Source: Tritonibacter multivorans (GTDB lineage: Bacteria > Pseudomonadota > Alphaproteobacteria > Rhodobacterales > Rhodobacteraceae). From it: a DNA stretch of 64,000 bases. The notes beneath the pieces were generated by a model. The model ran no database searches, had not been told where the DNA came from, and saw only the letters and a list, made by a program, of their open reading frames with translations. The stretch spans positions 186,001-250,000 of the forward strand of contig NZ_CYSD01000042.1 of the NCBI RefSeq assembly GCF_001458415.1, given 5' to 3'. A program made the position numbers and the translations under genes. Of the stretch, positions 60,400 to 64,000 are shown one piece after another. The stretch's first letter is position 1; each line of letters starts with the position of its first letter.

Positions 60400-61551
60400 T
60401 CAGCGGGGTTTTCGCCCCACCCCAAGCACGGCCAGCGCCACCAGCGCCGCCACAGAGGCGATGCGGACCACAGCCTGAAAATCAAAGGCCTGCGCGACGC
60501 TGCCCACCACAGGTCCGGCCAGCACGCCGCTGACCATTATTGCATTCCAATACAGCGCGGTGGCGCGGGCGGGGCGATCCTCAGAAAAGGATTGCACATA
60601 GCTGATCCCGAGGCTGGCGTAGAACCCATAGTAGAGCCCCTCTAGCGCCGCCCCAAAGAGCATCTGTGGAAAGTTCTGCACCTGGGCCAGAATCTGAATG
60701 GTGATCACGGCCAGCAGCGTGGTGGCCAGAAGCGCCCGGCGAATGCCAAAGCGGGCAATGATCCACGGGGTTGAGAAGATGGCGATCACCTCCACAAAGG
60801 TTTTCATGCTGAAAGCCAGACCCGGCGCGTAACCCGGCAGCCCGACCTCCTGCACATAAAACAGCGGCAGCGCAGAGAAGGTGATGGAATGGGCAAAGGA
60901 CAGGCAGAACACAAAGGCCGCCGCGCGCCACAGATCGTGATTGAGCGCGGCGCCACCCTGATCGCGGGGCGCTGTGGATTTCGGCACGGCGGCAATGTCG
61001 CGCGGCAGGGTCATCCACCACAGCGCAGCCCAGAGCGTTGCAATAAGCAGGGCCACCAGAAACACCGCCTGCAGGCTGATCTGATCAGCGATCAGGAAGG
61101 TCACCGCCGGGCCAACCATCCATGCGGTCGACGTGGTGGCGCGCATATGCGCGTTGAAACGGCTGCGCGCGATGTCCAGCCGCTCTGCCAGAATGCCGCC
61201 AAGGCTGAACATGGTCGAGGTGGCGCTGGAGCCCAGACCAAAGCCAACCACGCCGACGCTCAGCGCGGTCCAGAGTGCTGGCGACAGCCACAGACAGGCA
61301 ACCGCACATAAGAACCCTACAATCGCACAGCCAACCAGGGGAAAGGCCACAGCCCCTGCATCAATGCGGGTGGCAAACTGGCGGTTGACCAAGAGGGTCA
61401 GCCCGACCGCCAGCAGAGAATACACGCTGATGATCCAAGGCGCATAGCCCAGCCCCTCGACCAGAAAGAACGCCATGAAGGGGACAATCATGGCGCTGCA
61501 CAGCGTGCCGCAGAACAGCAGCAGAAGGAAGGAAAACCGATTGAAGGGCAT
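60400..61551 (-). CDS. MFS transporter, sugar efflux (SET)-like
   Basis: A 383-residue major facilitator with about 12 membrane helices. The pattern resembles sugar efflux transporters: GVVGFGLGSSATSTMFSLGG near residue 100 and RPARATALYWNAIMVSGVLA near 325. The substrate is unknown. It ends ten bases from the convergent FeS-protein gene and follows acs on the same strand after a terminator. Confidence 0.85.
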   Translation of the reverse strand: MPFNRFSFLLLLFCGTLCSAMIVPFMAFFLVEGLGYAPWIISVYSLLAVGLTLLVNRQFATRIDAGAVAFPLVGCAIVGFLCAVACLWLSPALWTALSVGVVGFGLGSSATSTMFSLGGILAERLDIARSRFNAHMRATTSTAWMVGPAVTFLIADQISLQAVFLVALLIATLWAALWWMTLPRDIAAVPKSTAPRDQGGAALNHDLWRAAAFVFCLSFAHSITFSALPLFYVQEVGLPGYAPGLAFSMKTFVEVIAIFSTPWIIARFGIRRALLATTLLAVITIQILAQVQNFPQMLFGAALEGLYYGFYASLGISYVQSFSEDRPARATALYWNAIMVSGVLAGPVVGSVAQAFDFQAVVRIASVAALVALAVLGVGRKPR

Positions 61552-61580
61552 GGTTTGAAAGGGGCTTTAAGATATTGATG

Positions 61581-61613
61581 AAAAAAGAAAAGGCCCGCCG
61601 GGTGGCGGGCCTT
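61581..61613 (-). terminator. acs terminator
   Basis: A perfect 10-bp stem AAGGCCCGCC / GGCGGGCCTT (61590-61599 and 61604-61613) is followed on the minus strand by TTTTCTTTTTT. Confidence 0.9.
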
Positions 61614-61629
61614 GGAGGGGGGTGGAGGC

Positions 61630-63588
61630 TTAGCCCTTGGTGGCGCGGTTGGCGATCAGGTCGTCCACCACGCTGGGATCTGCAAGCGTTGAGGTGTCGC
61701 CAAGGCTGCCATAGTCGTTCTCGGCGATCTTGCGCAGAATGCGGCGCATGATTTTGCCAGACCGGGTTTTGGGAAGGCCGGGGGCCCATTGGATCACATC
61801 GGGGCTGGCAATCGGGCCGATTTCAGTACGGACCCAGGTGCGCAGCTCTTTCAGAAGCTCGTCCGAGGGTTCGCGGTCGTTCATCAGCGTGACATAGCAA
61901 TAGATGCCCTGACCCTTGATCTCGTGCGGGTAGCCGACCACGGCGGCTTCGGCCACGGCGGCATGGGCGACCAGCGCGCTTTCAACTTCGGCGGTGCCCA
62001 TGCGGTGACCGGAGACGTTGATCACGTCGTCGACGCGGCCCGTGATCCAGTAATCACCATCTGCGTCGCGGCGGCAGCCGTCCCCGGTGAAGTAATAGCC
62101 TTTGTAGTCCGAGAAATAGGTCTTCTCGAAGCGTTCGTGATCGCCCCAGACGGTGCGCATCTGGCCGGGCCAGCTGCTTTTGATACACAGGACACCTTCG
62201 ACGCCATTGCCGGTGATCTCTTCGCCCGATTGCGGGTCCAGAACCACAGGCTCCACCCCGAAGAAGGGTTTCATCGCAGCACCCGGTTTGGTGGCATGCG
62301 CGCCCGGCAGCGGGGTCATCAGATGGCCGCCGGTTTCGGTCTGCCACCAGGTGTCGATGATCGGGCAGCGACCTTTGCCGACCACATCATTGTACCAGTT
62401 CCAGGCCTCGGGGTTGATGGGTTCACCCACGGTGCCCAGCAGGCGCAGGTCCGACAGGTCGTATTTTTCGACAAATTCGGTGCCCTGACCCATCAGCGCG
62501 CGGATCGCGGTCGGCGCGGTGTAGAACTGGTTCACCTTGTGCTTTTCGCAGACCGCCCAGAACCGCCCCGCATCGGGGTAGGTGGGGGTGCCCTCAAACA
62601 TCAGCGTGGTCGCACCATTGGCCAGCGGCCCATAGACGATATAGCTGTGGCCCGTAACCCAGCCCACATCCGCCGTACACCAGTAGATGTCGCCTTCGTG
62701 GTAATCAAAGCTGATCTCATGGGTCAGCGCCGCATAGGTCAGGTAACCGCCGGTGGAATGCACGACGCCTTTGGGCTGACCCGTCGAGCCCGAGGTATAG
62801 AGGATAAACAGCGGATCCTCGGCGTTCATCTCGGCCGGTTTGCAGTAGTCGTTGGCTTCCAGCACCATCTCATTGTAGTCGAAGTCGCGGTCCTCGATCC
62901 AAGAGATCTGGCCCTTGGTGCGGCGCACCACCAGACATTTCACCGTGTCCTTGCAGTGCAGCAGGGCGGCATCCGCATTGGATTTCAGCGGGGTTACACG
63001 ACCGCCACGCGGCGCCTCATCAGCGGTGATCAGCACCTTGGCGTCACAGCCGTTCACACGGGCTGCCAGCGCGTCGGGGGAAAAGCCCGCAAACACGATA
63101 GAGTGGATCGCACCAATGCGCGCGCAGGCCAGCATGGCATAAGCCGCTTCGGGGATCATCGGCAGATAGATCACCACCCGGTCGCCTTTGCGCACGCCCA
63201 GCGTTTCCAGCACGTTCGCCATACGGCAAGTGCGGCGGTGCAGCTCGCTATAGGTGATGTGCTGCGCAGGCTCGTCGGGGTTGTCGGGTTCCCAGATGAT
63301 CGCGGTCTGGTCACCGCGGGTTTCCAGATGTCGGTCAATACAGTTCGACGAGACGTTCAAAACACCGTCTTCAAACCATTTGATTGACACCTGACCAAAG
63401 CTGAAATCGCTGTTTTTGACCTTGGTGAAGGGTTTGATCCAATCGAGCCGTTCCCCCGCGCGGGCCCAGAAGCCCTCCGGGTCATTGATCGACTCTGCGT
63501 ACATGCTGTCATATTTCGCCGCGTTCACATGGGCGTTGGCAACCATTTCCTCGGACGGCGGGTAGACCTTGCTCGTTGGCTCGGACAT
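61630..63588 (-). CDS. acs: Acetyl-CoA synthetase
   Basis: A 652-residue AMP-forming ligase that activates acetate to acetyl-CoA. Typical segments are [19 protein letters not shown] near residue 264, [15 protein letters not shown] near 415 and the lysine of [15 protein letters not shown] near 609, the site often acetylated to switch the enzyme off. GGAGGAG precedes the ATG. It is a single unit with its own terminator, upstream of the MFS gene. Regulation by the SSF kinase or the XRE acyl regulator of this window is plausible but unproven. Confidence 0.97.
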   Translation of the reverse strand: MSEPTSKVYPPSEEMVANAHVNAAKYDSMYAESINDPEGFWARAGERLDWIKPFTKVKNSDFSFGQVSIKWFEDGVLNVSSNCIDRHLETRGDQTAIIWEPDNPDEPAQHITYSELHRRTCRMANVLETLGVRKGDRVVIYLPMIPEAAYAMLACARIGAIHSIVFAGFSPDALAARVNGCDAKVLITADEAPRGGRVTPLKSNADAALLHCKDTVKCLVVRRTKGQISWIEDRDFDYNEMVLEANDYCKPAEMNAEDPLFILYTSGSTGQPKGVVHSTGGYLTYAALTHEISFDYHEGDIYWCTADVGWVTGHSYIVYGPLANGATTLMFEGTPTYPDAGRFWAVCEKHKVNQFYTAPTAIRALMGQGTEFVEKYDLSDLRLLGTVGEPINPEAWNWYNDVVGKGRCPIIDTWWQTETGGHLMTPLPGAHATKPGAAMKPFFGVEPVVLDPQSGEEITGNGVEGVLCIKSSWPGQMRTVWGDHERFEKTYFSDYKGYYFTGDGCRRDADGDYWITGRVDDVINVSGHRMGTAEVESALVAHAAVAEAAVVGYPHEIKGQGIYCYVTLMNDREPSDELLKELRTWVRTEIGPIASPDVIQWAPGLPKTRSGKIMRRILRKIAENDYGSLGDTSTLADPSVVDDLIANRATKG

Positions 63589-63712
63589 GGGGCTCCTCCT
63601 CTTATGTCTCTCCTTGCGTCAATCCCCGCATGGCAAGGGGCGGATGTCAAACGGTTTTCGCCTGAAAATCAGCGGTAAAACCAGTTTGGCACGAGATGGC
63701 AGAAGACTGGCA

Positions 63713-64000
63713 TTAGAGGCGATTGATCGGCAGTTTTAGAACCGGCGCGCCACTGTCGTCGCGGGGCAGTTCGCCTGCACGCATATTGACCTGCAGCGCA
63801 GGCAGGATCAGCCGTGGCATGGCCAGCTGGGCATCGCGTTCGGTGCGGAATTTCACGAAATCGTCCCGCGTCTTGCCGCCGCCCACGTGGATATTGTTCG
63901 CCCTTTCTTCTGCCACGGTGGTTTCCCACTGAATGTCGCGGCCACCGGGGGCATAATCGTGGCACATGAACAGCCGCATGGCGTCGGGCAGGGCGAGGAT
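63713..64000 (-). CDS. MBL-fold metallo-hydrolase, C-terminal part
   Basis: Only the last 95 residues are in the window; the gene continues past its right edge. ILALPDAMRLFMCHDYAP and the following GGRDIQWETTVAEER match the C-terminal half of ETHE1/Blh-like persulfide dioxygenases and related beta-lactamase-fold hydrolases, with the His-Asp of MCHDY as metal ligands. Persulfide dioxygenase function is likely but not certain without the N-terminal half. Confidence 0.85.
   Translation of the reverse strand: MLALPDAMRLFMCHDYAPGGRDIQWETTVAEERANNIHVGGGKTRDDFVKFRTERDAQLAMPRLILPALQVNMRAGELPRDDSGAPVLKLPINRL

Noticed and set aside
61789-63387. A 532-codon open frame antisense to acs
   Set aside because: No domain is recognised and the acs frame is unequivocal.
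63680-63710. TGGCAC-like motif near acs as a sigma-54 promoter
   Set aside because: The GG to GC spacing is one base short and it points away from acs.

Overview
The window reads as chromosomal DNA of a marine alphaproteobacterium of the Roseobacter group (Rhodobacterales). Supporting signs are the GC-rich codon use, the ClpP-ClpX pair, GapR, the NDUFA12 / MlaD / DUF2155 / Aat / AccC-AccB block, an Mrp antiporter with fused A and B subunits, an SSF-type sensor kinase next to a short-chain fatty acyl regulator, and the short intergenic repeat ending in GGGATATTTGTAAAAAGATG that occurs twice. About 60 genes are densely packed. I saw no rRNA, tRNA, insertion sequence, prophage or CRISPR array. 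The first and last genes are cut by the window edges.

Layout. 1-7.1 kb: 5'-nucleotidase end, a DUF1992 protein, a flavodoxin-like protein, an SRAP DNA-repair protein, a MarR regulator, then a selenium module (MnmH/SelU converging on a SelD with an N-terminal FAD oxidoreductase domain). 7.1-13.1 kb: a six-gene Mrp cation/proton antiporter operon. 13.4-20.8 kb: Tat-type rhodanese and secreted esterase, then an osmoregulated periplasmic glucan operon (opgC-opgG-opgH) led by a TPR protein. 21-25 kb: CoA-transferase/TPP-enzyme pair and a GlxA-type AraC regulator. 25.5-33 kb: clpP, clpX, small genes, RidA-like protein, envelope and complex I accessory genes, aat, accBC. 33.1-39.2 kb: PAS-LuxR regulator and a branched-chain amino-acid type ABC transporter. 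39.4-44.6 kb: XRE acyl-CoA type regulator, receiver protein, small membrane protein and SSF histidine kinase. 44.7-48.3 kb: FliM/FliN-like protein with a glycine-aspartate repeat tail, DUF442 protein, a weakly coding 0.6 kb stretch, small genes and gapR.

48.6-59.4 kb is the most coherent metabolic locus. It holds reductive pyrimidine degradation (PreT-PreA dihydropyrimidine dehydrogenase, dihydropyrimidinase, a carbamoyl-amidohydrolase), a four-gene NMT1-type ABC importer and a RutR-like TetR regulator. A perfect 18-bp RutR-type operator (TTTGACCA-GT-TGGTCAAA) lies between the regulator and the divergent catabolic genes. Two degraded copies lie upstream of preT and of the binding-protein gene. 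RutR is best known for controlling the oxidative Rut pathway in Escherichia coli, so its use over a reductive route plus a dedicated importer is the best candidate here for an under-described system.

59.5-64 kb: an FeS protein, an MFS transporter, acetyl-CoA synthetase and the end of an MBL-fold hydrolase. The acs gene, the acyl-type XRE regulator and the SSF kinase fit a shared acetate/short-chain-acid theme, but that link is inference.
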